DNA of 64,000 nucleotides from contig CM060848.1 in the NCBI GenBank assembly GCA_030737835.1, positions 12,094,878 through 12,158,877 of the forward strand, read 5' to 3'. The translations under genes and the position numbers were made by a program. Origin of the DNA: Acorus gramineus. Its lineage: Eukaryota > Streptophyta > Magnoliopsida > Acorales > Acoraceae. Under the pieces are notes generated by a model. The model saw only the letters and a program-made list of their open reading frames with translations, was not told the DNA's origin and ran no database searches. Below, piece by piece: positions 1-12,500 of this stretch. The number at the start of each line of letters is the position of its first letter. Within the stretch, counting starts at the first letter, position 1.

Positions 1-80
1 AACATATTTTTGTACAATTCAAAATAATAAACACTAACATATAACATTTAAAGTAAACAAAAATCTAAATAATAAAACTT

Positions 81-808
81 GCATTTATTGTTAACGTTTT
101 AGGCAACCCAATAAATTTAATTATGATAAAAATCAATAAATTGAAAGATTTTTAAAATACCAACAATACCCTTAATAAAATCACCACATTTTTTTTTTCT
201 TCCCTCCCATAACTAAAGTTTTTCCCCTTATCCCAAAAAAGTTTTATTCGAAAATTTAAAAATGTACATCACTTTTTATTTTTATTCTTATCTCATATCT
301 CATATGATTATGATACTTGATTTAGTGTTGCTTATGTGAAGATATTTTTTGTGCGGTATATGAAATTTTTAATTTTTATTCTTTGTTTGATTTAATATTT
401 TATATGCACCTCCATTCTTTATTATTTTTTTATTATTTGAATTTATTTCAATATATTATAAATAAATGGTCTTGCATGCTTCTGGCTCTGACCGATGCTT
501 CACATCAAATAGGTGTAGACGGATTCGTGATAATGAAAAAAGAGATGTGCTTTGTAATTTTATTTATAAAGCAGATGCTGAAATTTTATGACTTTAATTA
601 TAGTGGTTGATATTGTAAATAAAAATTAAATTATAAGAAATACATGTAAAAAAAATGTTGATTTAATAAAAAAATTTGGATATGAGAGGGAAGAAAAGAG
701 TTGGTGAATTTATTAGGGATATTGTTGGTATTTTAAAAAATATTTTAACTTATTAATTCATATCATTATTAGATTTGTTGAGTTGCTTAAAAAGGTAGTA
801 ATAAATGC
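81..808. mobile_element. Non-autonomous DNA transposon with long terminal inverted repeats (MULE-like)
   Basis: The first ~130 bp, starting GCATTTATT, reappear in reverse complement at the right end, finishing AATAAATGC at 808. Matching blocks include GGCAACCCAATAAAT against the complement of the right arm and a shared stretch around ACCAACAATA. The core is AT-rich and has no credible ORF. Long inverted repeats around a non-coding core suggest a Mutator-like MITE. I found no clear target-site duplication, so the superfamily is inferred. It appears to sit inside an older hAT-like sequence (1-60 and 893-1376). Confidence 0.5.
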
Positions 809-892
809 GGGTTAACAAATGCCCTCAGGACACTCGTTAACAAAACCCATGAACTAAAAGGGAGAGCTAATGGTTATTTGTGTCACAAAGTA

Positions 893-1376
893 AACGTTCA
901 AAACAATAGACACTACATATTAATCTAAACAACATTCAAAACAATAAACACTAACATATTAACCTAAACAATAAACATAAATCATGCAACAAACTAATTA
1001 ATTATACAAATTCACAAGCTAATAAACTAATAAGGTTTGTCAACGGGTGGATTTGGTTGGTTATGGGTTATGATTTATGGGCTTCGTTATGTACTTATGG
1101 ATACAAAAATGAGTTAAAATTTATACTTGTAACTTGATAAATAAGAAATAAAATTATGAGTCAACTAATATTAATAGTCTTGTAATATATGAGCATATAC
1201 TAATAAAACAGTTGGCTCTCGGGTCTAACGGGTCAGGGCGAGGTGGACCCGGACCCTACACGTTTGTATGTTTGGGTCCACATGGTTGGGTCCAAATTGG
1301 GTCGGGTCCAAATCGGATCGGGTATATTACATGTGTAATCGGGTCCGGGTCTGGACCTGACCCGTTGACAGGCCTA
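893..1376 (+). mobile_element. Broken hAT-like element, right portion
   Basis: This stretch matches the AT-rich core and the GC-rich right end of the complete hAT-type element at 28004-28923. Shared features are the AACAATAAACAC-type core, the CGGGTCTAACGGGTC block and the terminal CCCGTTGACAGGCCTA. The left end is not intact here. Bases 1-60 look like more of the same core, pushed away by the element at 81-808. Confidence 0.5.
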
Positions 1377-1404
1377 CCTAAGGGCACTCGTTAACAAAGG
1401 ATTT

Positions 1405-1588
1405 GGATTCTCTACTTGTTTTTTTATACTTGTTTTATGCTTTGATCAATCAGACGGTTATAAATTCATCATATAAAATGGATTCATTTATTCCTTCATA
1501 ATTTGATATATTTATGACCGTTTCATTTTAATTGTAATGATGTGGTAATCTCACAATAAAAATCAAATAAGATACAAGTAGAGAATCC
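1405..1588. mobile_element. Small MITE
   Basis: A 184-bp AT-rich segment bounded by the inverted pair GGATTCTCTACTTG (left) and CAAGTAGAGAATCC (right). It has no coding potential. The short perfect terminal repeats and small size fit a MITE. The flanks do not show a convincing target duplication, so the superfamily is not assigned. Confidence 0.55.
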
Positions 1589-1675
1589 TAACCCATTAAC
1601 AAAACCCTTTACTTAAATATGATATTAAAAAGCTTAAAATGTATTTATGATCAATCTAAATCTGATTTAATAAAC

Positions 1676-2182
1676 TAGGTGACGTTCAAACGGGCGGGCC
1701 GGCCCGGCACGGCCCGTTAAGGGCCCGTGCCGGCACGGCACGGCACGGGCCGTGCCGTGGGCCGGCACGTTTGGGTGGCGACGCGGGCTGGGCCTGACAT
1801 CCGGCCCGCGTGCCGTTTCTGGCACGGCCCGCTAGGCCCGCAGCACAGTTTGTGTCGCGGGTTCCACCTCCACCAACGGCTAGTTTACTAGCCGTTGGCG
1901 GGCAAACGGGCCGTGCCAGCCCGTTGGCACGGCCCGTTGGCCCGTCTCAACGGCTAGTTTACTAGCCGGCCCGTCAATGGGCCCGGTCCGTTTGACCCGT
2001 CGGGCTAGCACGGCACGGTGGCCCGCCGGGCTGGCACGGAGGGCCGTGCTGGGCCGACCTCCTGCGGAGCGTGCCGTGCCGGCACGGCACGGTTACATGA
2101 AACGGGCCGGGCCGGGCCGTTAGCCCGTTAGCCCGGTTGTTTAGCGGGCCGGGCCGGCACGGCACGGCCCGTTTTACACCTT
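1676..2182. mobile_element. GC-rich hAT-like non-autonomous element
   Basis: A sharply bounded ~500-bp GC-rich island in AT-rich DNA, built from variants of GGCCCGT, GGCACGG and CGGGCC. The left end TAGGTGACGTTCAAACGGGC and the reverse complement of the right end (AAGGTGTAAAACGGGCC) form an imperfect inverted pair of the (T)AGGTGTMAAACGGGC type seen at plant hAT ends. An 8-bp target duplication is not evident. The ORF on the minus strand here is a by-product of GC richness. Flanking DNA (1624-1680, 2195-2250, 2585-2645) carries diverged copies of a ~50-bp AT-rich repeat that the island appears to interrupt. Confidence 0.4.
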
Positions 2183-2969
2183 GATATCATGTCCTATATT
2201 AAAATCTTCAAATATATTTATGATTTATCTAAATCCGATTTGATATCATAAAAGTAATTGTTAAATTTATTGGAGGGTAAAACAGAAATAAAAAATATTA
2301 ATTACTTTTTCCTTTAATAAGTTAAGCTATTTCTATGTGAGTTTATTAAAAAAGGAATGCATGTAGCCCTAAATGTACAACATACGACTATATTAATAAC
2401 ATAAATATTTATAGAATATTGAACCATTCATATTATTTAACATTTGATGTAATAAATTTATATACCATTTAATATTTTTTATATTATAATAAAATTAACG
2501 TAACATTTTATATAATTCAATTGAGATAGATTTAATGAATATTTTTAGTTTGGAATTATTAAAATTTCATATGATTTGTTTAAATCTGATTTTAAAATCT
2601 TAAAAATATATTTATAATTTATCTAAATCTGACTTGAAATATTAAGTTTTAAATAAATAAGATGTAAGTAATTTTTAACTTTCAAGTTTCATTTAATAAA
2701 AAAGTAACAGATTTAAAATCTTAAAATATATGAGAGGATAAAAAGGATTGCCCTCAGTTAGAGCCTTAGAGGGGCCTTAAAAAAGAAAAAAAAATCAAGT
2801 TGCGTGTTATTTTTTTCAGTTTATCAAGTTCACGTAGGAGGGGAATCTATTCTATTTTTAGATATGTTTTTGTTTATTTTCGTATTTACGACGGCGAGAA
2901 ATCTCAATCATTCATTCCTTCTATCCGTTTCTCTGGTCTCACCAAATCCAATATCATATTTTTAAAACA

Positions 2970-3432
2970 GGAAAAATACACATAGCCCATAAAAGCTTGA
3001 TTATATCCATATCAACCCCTTTTTTTCTTTCTAAAAATTCATATAACCCGTTAATTGTTTAGGTTATATTAATATACCCCTTCCATTAACTCCTTGAAAT
3101 TAGGGTATGGTTAACTTAATCATACATGATTAAATTAACATTTTTTCTTTTGTCACTTTTTCAAACCTAAGGAAAAAATGCATATAACTAGGGTAGAATA
3201 TATCATGGTGGATAGATTAACCACACATGAAGTTCTTTGAATAAATGCATTTGCAACACTTTTAGATGGATAAAATATATCAAATACATTCCTTAAAATT
3301 TGAAAGAAATCAACTCAGGAGCCTAAATCTTTATCCATGAGAAAATACTGGGGTCATATGAATATTCTGGAAAATGAAGAATCGATAGAGATATTCACAA
3401 ATTTTAAGGGGTTTAATGCATATTTCCCTTTA
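2970..3432. repeat. Possible MITE upstream of the ABC1K gene
   Basis: The left edge GGAAAAATACACATAGCCC and the reverse complement of the right edge (GGGAAATATGCATTAAACCCC) look like diverged terminal inverted repeats around AT-rich DNA. The signal is weak. The rest of 2183-3560 is AT-rich sequence in which I see no gene. It includes the region immediately 5' of the ABC1K start; I could not identify a TATA box. Confidence 0.3.
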
Positions 3433-3560
3433 AAAAAACGATAGATAATCTGAGGACGAAAAAAAAAAAAAAAACTCAACTGATAAATAAATAAAAATGA
3501 TAAAATAGAGAGTTCTTTAGACACAAAATCATAGCAAGTTCACGTTCTCAAAGCATTTCC

Positions 3561-6500
3561 ATGGCGATGTTTCTCGTCTTCCCGCCAAATCCGTCCCCAT
3601 TTCCCGCCAAATTCGAACCGCGCCGGAATCCAGACCCCCTCGTCGCCCCTCCTCTCCCCAACCGCCTCCTCCGCCGGAGATGTCGCCGGATTCCGTCACG
3701 GTATCTCCCAAACCCGGCGGGACCCGTCGCCGTCGTGCGGGACGACACGACGGACGCGTTCACCAAGTACTCGGGGTACCTGTTCGAGGGGGGCTCGTCG
3801 GAGGCGGAGTTCCTGCAGGAGTACGACATCGCCGCGATCGCCGCCGTCTACCGGCGGAGGCCGCTACTGGTCCTCCGCCGGCTCTTCCAGGTCTCGACGT
3901 TGTTCGGGCGGTGGTTCGGGCTTCGGTACCTGGATGGGTTGACGGAGCGCTCTGATCAGATGTTCAAGGTAATGGCTGTACAACCTAGTGTGGGTACTGA
4001 TTAGCATTTCTCAAGATGGGTAGCACTTGATAACTTTATGTGCTTTTCCTTGAAATAGTATAACAGATCATGTTCTAGGTTTTTGTTTTCAGTGGTGTTT
4101 GTTTGAGAGTTTGCAGACTGATAAGGGCAGGTTTGCCTGTTGAGATCAAATTTTTATTGAATAAGGTGTCTGGAAGTGGTACTGGTTTGGCTTTTGATCA
4201 TGTGGGTATTGTTGCAATAAATTTATTTGGATGTCCTGAAGACCGGAACAGAACAATGTGGTTCAATGAAGGACCTCACGACATTGTTCATGGAGAATAT
4301 ATAGAAAGAAGATCACAGGGGTCCACAAGTCCAGAACTACAGAGAAAGAAGAAAGTTAACTTGGGGAAAAAAACCCACACTGCTTCTGGTGTTAATTGGA
4401 TTTCTATAAATAGGTCTTAAATGATTTATGTCATTGTGTGGTTTTCCAATGGATTTTTTTTGAAACAGTTCGGTTGAGAGGTGCTTCTGGAATTGAAATT
4501 TTGAGAGATTTTTTAACTTTAGGTAAGTGGGAGTTGAATCCATGACCTCAAGGTTGCAAATTTTGTTGTCAACTATTGAGCTATGGGATAAAGCCTAGAT
4601 TTTGAGAGATTTGTGTAATGTGGAAAATTGAAATTGGAATATTTCTATGGGGAGGTGAAATTGACTAATTTCTTTAAGGGATGGGGAAACTTGTATTTCC
4701 TCTATGATTATATATACTGTACTTTATGCCCAGATTTGCATATATTTTGATGATTTGCCAAATCATTAAGATATTATCATATTGTTTCTCACGCTCATGT
4801 TAGCGTGCTTTGAGATATTTACAGGTTGAAGAAATCATTAGTAGCTCAGGATGCAGATAACTTCACTTGCTTCTGTCTTTCTTGATGAATCACACTATTG
4901 AATGATCACTAAATTGACCCTCCAGGCAAAAACAAAAGTTTGGGAGGATTTATGCTTATGGTGAATATCATAAAAGTTTCTGCTGTTAGTTTTCCAAGTG
5001 ACACTATTATTGTGCATGATGGTGTTCTTTTGGCCTCTTTATTAAGGTTCCTATAATGTCATCTTTGTCCTTAACTCTTGTGCAGATCAGAGCGGCAGAA
5101 CTACGCAAGATCTTGCTGGAGCTTGGTCCGGTACTTATACTTATCTATCTTTTTACATTTCATTCCACCTAAATGAGTTCTATTAATGCATAATGGCCTC
5201 TTTTATTTATTTATTTATTTATTTTATTTATTTATAGTAATTTGGTGTTCTGGAAACTCCCTGACCACCAACTGTCCAAAATTAAGAACCTTGATAATCG
5301 GCTGCAATAGACCAGCATTTTTTTTTGGAATCTTTAGGATCTTCAATGATTGATCATCTATTTTTCTTCCATTTCTGAAGCATCTAATTGTTGATATGGG
5401 GTTTTAATTTATGAAATTGTCGTAGGATCTTTAGCTATTAGGCACAACTTTTGGTCTGAGTCTCCTTATTACTGGCATGCATGTCTGATTATCCCTATCT
5501 GCAACCTTATATATATTTTTTCTAATAAAAGAAAAGGAAATGATCTGCAACTCTTTATTTAGATATTCATTTTTTCTTAAATAATGTGTAAAGTGATTGA
5601 TTTCTTTCCATTTTTTAGATGCCTTTATCATTTGCTTTCACATTTCACAATCTTTATTTCAGGAGCTGTTTTTCTGTTCTCTGTGGAGTTCCAAATACAA
5701 TTAAATGTAATAATAATGTAAAAAGAACTTTTTATATAGGTGCACTATAATTTCTCAACTATATCAAAAAGGATAACCACATATTTTTTTTTGTTCCTGA
5801 TTTGCAAGGGCATCATATATACTATTTCATGTGTCCATATGTATTTAGATGCATTGCTTGTAACTGATATTTCTGCTTAATCTCATAACAACAAAATTTA
5901 CTTGATTGACATGTGACTCAATTCAACGAACTTCCATATATTTTTCTAACTGTATCTTTTTATTGATTTGTTTCTACAGGCATATGTCAAAATTGCTCAA
6001 GCTGTTTCCTCTCGGCCTGTAAGTCAAAATTGCCTTATTGGTACACTTTGACTTCCTATTTGTCATTATTCATCTCCTTATTAAAATGATTTAGCAGAGA
6101 ACATGAAGATATACATTCTCCTTCCTGGAATTGTCTATATAATGACAATTTGATATCTACTACTTGTTGCCTTTAGATTACTGGAAGTCTTTGTTGAATT
6201 AATGTGACATTTTCTTACTTTAGAACTTTCCAGCAAACTTATAACCACAAAAAGTTTTTTTTTATTGTTAATCAAAACTTTGTATTACTATGAAAAAATT
6301 TCAAAACTTTACAAAATTGAAGCTCACTGTACAATCTTTCATGGGAGTTTCTTGAAGAGTTCACACAAAGTGAAGGAGGGAAGAATAGTCCAGGCTATCT
6401 TGCATCCCTTCAAATTGGGCTCCCTCCTCGAGCTCCAACTAAGTTAGACCTTTTACAATCAGTACAAAAAAACAGTTAGCCTTTAATCCTATCATGAACA

Positions 6501-9500
6501 ATGCCTAGCCAATCTTGCTCCAGTGCTAATCGAAGGTCCTGCCATAAATCTGAGGGAGAAATGACTGTTTCACCTATAGGTGAACGAAATGAAGCAAGAA
6601 TGTCAACTGGGGAGTTTCCCTCCTGATGTATATGTGAGAGTTGCCACTCCTCAACCTGTGCCAAGCCCTAAGATATTTTTGTGGTCTTTGGATAACCACA
6701 AAAAGTTGGCAATTACCATTTTGTTTCTTCTAATCCTTTGAGTACCCTATTTTATTTGTGAACTTATATCTCCTCTTCTAGATGCTTCCCTAGGCTAGGG
6801 AGGTTAAAGAGCTGGTCCCATTGGCTGAGCTTAAATGAACAATTGATAAGGTAGACTTCCCCACCCTCCAATTGGTTTTGACCACTCCTTCCCATCTTGG
6901 TTTCCCAGTAATTTGCACCATCTACGGTGGGTTTACATTAGGATAACAGTTTTTCAATTTTTTCAATGTGTGTAATAAACCCTCTTTGATGGGAGCAGGT
7001 TTTTTTTTGTTTATCCTAATTCTGTCTAAAACCTCCTTTTTCGGGGGAAGTTGGTGTCCACTAAGTTGTATTAGAATTGGCAAATAACATGTTGCAATAA
7101 AGGAAAAGTTACCAAAAAAAAAGCAAAAAGAGAAAAAAAAGGGTCCGGACTAGAGATGTACCACCCCTAAATCCCTAATATGGGTTCACTGTGTGATCGT
7201 TATTTATATAGATTATGCTTTGAGGTATTTGGAAGAGGAAATATTGAGGTTTTTTTCAAATATTAAACTGTAGGCTATCTACACCATATATTAAGAAATG
7301 GTGTACAGAGCCATGAAAACATAACAAAAAGAAACTAAGCAAGAAATGGTACACCATTAGTAAACGAGGCGTCAACTAATTCTGGGTCGACAGCCCTAAC
7401 ACCACTTATTCCTCTATAACCAGTTTATCTCCCCGTGAAAAGAACTCTGCTCGCCCTCGCGAACTTTTTGATGGACTCCCAAATGTTTTTAAAATAAAGC
7501 AAGGCCCCTTGAAAATAACTTAGTTGCGTGTCAACCAGATTTCCAGATTGGAGTCAGAATTACAGATTGTGGTATTTATTGCCTTCATGCTTCTGTCTCT
7601 ATAAACTTAGTCAACAGCCAAATTTCCCCCAAATTTCCTTATTTTTTTGCAGCAAAATTTAAGCCAATTGAGTGATCTCTCTGCCACCACTCATAGCAAC
7701 ACTTAACAGAAAAAAAATTTCCTTTTGATTCGGGCTCTAGATCACTGCATCCGGCTTGTTCTCATTCAAACAGAATTGCTGCAGCCCTGACTACTACTGC
7801 ACAAAAGCCTCTGCCTCAGCAACTGAGGTTTCTTCTTCTGACCACCTCCCAGTGACCAACACCAACGGATCTTGCCCAAAACTCTGTCACTGCCGCATGT
7901 TTATTTAGAAAATTCCAAAGAAGAGGTAATAAGCAATCTCATGATTTTACATGCATTTTCCATGATTAGAAAATGATAATTTTTAGTAGTAGTAATAATT
8001 TTTAACTGAAAAACATTTGGTTCCCACAATTCTAGATGCCTTGCAAATGGGGAAAAGGTAATGAAAGCCCCATGTACTTCATGCATGAGCTTCCCAGACT
8101 TGCCTAAATATTAAACTGATGGCAAGTCTTTGTCTCTATCATTTAAAAGCAACTTGCTACTCAGCTATTCATTCCAAGAGTCAATGGGCATGCAAAAACC
8201 TGTATTGACCCATTCAAAGTCTAGGGGAGTCAGTGAGTTGCTCTTTACCCACAAGTTGGTCTCAGCCAGCATAGTGGGCCCCTCTTCTATTCTCTAACCA
8301 GCCTCCAAGAAATTTAGCACTGATCTATAGGGAGTTGATATTAGGTTGAGAGCCTATTGTAAAATCATGATCGATCATAGTTGGATCTATAATTTCAATT
8401 TCAATATGTGCGATAAGGCTTGTTGGTTAATGGTTAAAGCCTGTTATCCTGACCAATAAGCCATTGTCATGTTCATACAAATAACCATTTTTTATTTCCA
8501 AATATTTGTGTCTTGCATGTCATGTAGTTTGAGGTTTCATGAGATTAGTTCTTCTCGAGGTATGAAGTGATAAAATATTATTGTAAGTTTAAAGTATTAG
8601 TTTTTGGCAGTTTGGGGGAAGCATTTAGATGGATTATCATAAGTTTAGTTGTGATGGGAATTTTATGGTTGTTTATGCTTTCTGGTTTTTTTATTGCCTT
8701 TGTTCTACGTTAGTGGGATTGCTCATCTCCAGAATTTTCTTTTCTTGTTTCCATATTTGCTTTTGAGGTTCTGGATTTAATCTCTTCTATCTAATTAATA
8801 AGGCGTATTTCAAAAAAAGCAAAGAAAAGAAAAGAAAATAGTGTATGACACATTGACGTATTTTTTATTTCTTTTTTGAGTTTTTTCTTTTAGTTTTAAT
8901 GTCTAACACAAGGCAATTATTATAGAATGTACCTAAAATATGAGAAAAAAGAAACCAGATACTAATATGATGAACCTCTTGAGCAGTTATTATTAAACAA
9001 ACCTTCATGCATGGAGGTACCTGGATTGGTGATGTTAGCATCTTTTGTTGTGATATTCTATATCATTCTTGTAGGATGTGATACCACCTGCATACCTAGA
9101 TGAGCTTTCGTTGTTGCAAGATCGCATAGCCCCTTTCTCGACTGAGGTCGCATTCAATATGATAGAGAAAGAGCTTGGGTTGCCAGTAGATGAGCTTTTC
9201 TCTGCGATCTCGCCAGAGCCTACTGCTGCAGCATCCCTTGGGCAGGTTCTAATTGACTTTAGAACTTGAAAAGTAAATCTTTGTTTTTTTAACCTGGCTG
9301 TTTGAACTTGACCATCACCTTCTGCATTCTGGAATTCTCAGGTTTACCAGGCCAGACTTCGTTCCAGTGGGAAGGTTGTTGCTGTTAAAGTGCAGAGGCC
9401 AGGAGTTCAAGCAGCCATTTCATTAGATATTTTTATCCTTCGTTTCCTTGCTGGGTTGATAAAGAGAGCTGCCAAGCTCAACACTGATCTGGAAGTAATA

Positions 9501-12500
9501 CACCATCTTACTTCATAGTTGGAAGCTCCTCTCATGATTAATGAAAACTTGATACTGGGATTTTGATCTTATTCTGATTTTAGGAAACTTGATACTGAAC
9601 AGTTTATTTCTCTTGCAGGCAGTAGTTGATGAATGGGCATCGAGCCTTTTCCGGGTATATATATCTACAACCTTTTTTGTTTTCTTTTGGAAAATGAATG
9701 GGTAGCCATCTACCGCCATATATTATTAAAATAGAGGACATGGCCGGAACTTGAGCCTCAAAGAAAAGGAAAACAAGGAAGAAAGAAAAGAAAGAAAAAC
9801 AAGGGCGTGACAGACAAGGTGTCTATAAACTCCTAACAAAGCCACCTGCCTCGCTTACTCCTTGGTCACTAAATGACCCGTGGAAAAGTACCTTATTTCA
9901 CCCGCACAAAAAACGACCCTAATCTTTGATGAACTTCTCGATAGACTCCCAAATATTTTTGAAATACCACCTGGACGCTTTGGAATATTAATTAGTTTCT
10001 AGCCAACCAAATGGTTCAAACCATGCCTAGGTTGAACTATTGATAGATCTTTGCCTTCACACGTCTATTTCCTTTCTTTCTAACACATTTCCTGGTTTCC
10101 CACATTTGATCCAAAGTGACAAAATTGTGGTTTAGGCTTGTCACAGCCCCGAGTGTACTCCACACCTGTTTTGTGACCAAGCAGCAATATAAAAGATTCA
10201 CCATGGTCTCGGGTTCAGCCCTGCTTAAGGAACCACTTGGATATGTACACTTTAGTTAGAACCTCTTCTATACAAAAGCCACAGGAATGCCTGAATCTTT
10301 AGGGGAACCTTGATACCCCAAAACTCATTGCTTTTAGAAGCAAGATTTACACAAAATGGCATGCCTCTCCCCCATCAAACATAACACTGCCTGACAGTGA
10401 TTCCCACCTTTGGGTCCGGCCTCCAAATAACCAACTCAGAGACCTCCAGGGACAGGCTTGTAGTCGGCCAACAGAGAGATTCCTCTCTCTCATTGCTCCA
10501 GTGATTCCTTCTCAAACGAATCCCCTGCCACCCTCCTCGTCCCTGCTCCTGAACTCCCTGACTACGCCATCTTTTTTACTGCCAACTCAAAAATGCTGGA
10601 GAATTTTAACATCGAGGCGATTTTTGTTTTATCTTGTTGTTAGTGATTTCATGCATGTTTTGGTCATAGTATTTTAAAATCTATAGGACAAATTTTCAAC
10701 AAGAATGAGTGGACCATATATTATTGTCATCTTGCAGCACATTTCTTTCTGGTATCAAATATCAGCGCCGCACAGTTAGATAAGCTCTAAGTGTTTGCCG
10801 CTTGTTAAAATATTTGCAAAAACGAATAGTTAGCTGAAATTGAACGACTCTTCCCATATTTCATGAGTTCTCAAAATATTTTCAATATATCACTATAGCA
10901 GTGCTCTAGATGGTTGATTCGAGAAGTAATGAGATTTTCCATTTTACTAGTGAGTAGTGTCAAACCATAAAATAATGTTCTGTGGGTTACAATGTAATGA
11001 TTCTAGTTGAAAAATTTCTGGAGCATTTTCTTAGAGCTTCTTATTGAATACAGGTAAATCACATTGAATGCAGGAGATGAACTATAGGGAAGAAGCACGG
11101 AATGGACTTAAATTCAAGTATGAACTTTACTTTGGTTGCTTGCATAGTAGGTGGACAACTCCATAGTTCCAATAATTCCTTGGAAATTATCTATATACTG
11201 TGGCACTTCACATTTTTGCTAATGCATATCCTAGATGTGAGGAGTAGGTTCCCCTGTCTCAACTGTAAAATACCCTATTTAGAGAGCACTTCTATGCTTC
11301 CAAAGGAATGTACCATCAACAAGAATGCAACTCTTTCACATGCTTTCTTCTGTGAAACATGGATATCAAGTGAGCGGCCTTATGATCTGCAATGGGTCTA
11401 ATATTCCTTAACCATAGAGTGAAAGGTTATTATTTGATTTTCTGTTTTCTTCATATTTCTTAAATAATCATTGTCTGAAGTGCTTCACATGTTTGATTCA
11501 GAATTCTAACGTGTATGAAGACCTGATATAAATTTCTCCTGGGTTTCATTAAAATTAGAAAGATGTAGATTCCTGCACAATTTGTTGGTCACCTAAATCC
11601 ATTTCCACCAAGATTGATGTCTGCATGTGTTTCTTTTTTCCCTTTAATGTACTTATGGATAATTAAGGTAATTAGCTTATTGTGAGTTATAATTTATAAC
11701 CCTCTTGTTTTAATATTTAATTAGAAATCTATATGGGGGATTGCAAGAGGTTTTCGTTCCAGAAATGTATTTGGACAGAAGTAGCCGCAGAGTTCTTATC
11801 ATGGAATGGGTGGAGGTATCTTCTCTCCTCCAGACTTTTATGTCATACAACTGTTCCAATATTTTTATTTTTAACAGCAGTAAAATGTGGTAGCATTAGT
11901 GACAAGCATGTCTTTTCTCATGCATGCAGGGACAGAAGTTAGCTGAAGTGAAGGATCTTTACTTGGTTGAGGTCAGTTTCATAAGGCTCCTGTGACATTT
12001 CAATTTCTTGAAATTTCATGAAGCTTTGGTGTACTCTTTTGACAGGTGGGGGTTTACTGCTCTCTGTCTCAACTTCTGGATTATGGATTCTATCATGCGG
12101 ATCCTCACCCCGGAAACCTTCTGCGGACATCTGATGGGAAGCTCGCATATCTTGGTAATCTTTCTGTTTAATCTATATATGATTTAAACTTAAATGAAAA
12201 GGTATAGTGGGAGTGTTCCACACCAGTTTCTGTAATTGACGATGATGGTTCTCCATGTGTATTTTGAATGTGGGTGCTCGTGCCTATGTGGGCCATTTCT
12301 GTCTCTGTGGATGTTTGGGTACTAGATGTCCTATGTATTCACTGTATAACAAGTAAATGATAATTCAACAATGTTCCATCAGTTTATTTTCTTGCTGTTC
12401 TATGCCTCTATACCATCTTCAAGTTTTTCAATTTCATGATCATATTATCACACATTAGTTTGCATAGTGGTCCATAGGCACATAAGGATTTATTTCTTTG

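Noticed and set aside
1974-2165. 63-aa minus-strand frame of RPGPL-type repeats
   Set aside because: Compositional product of the GGCCCG repeats in the hAT-like island.
3680-3955. 91-aa second frame in ABC1K exon 1
   Set aside because: Shadow frame; the chosen frame continues correctly into exon 2 and carries family-like sequence.
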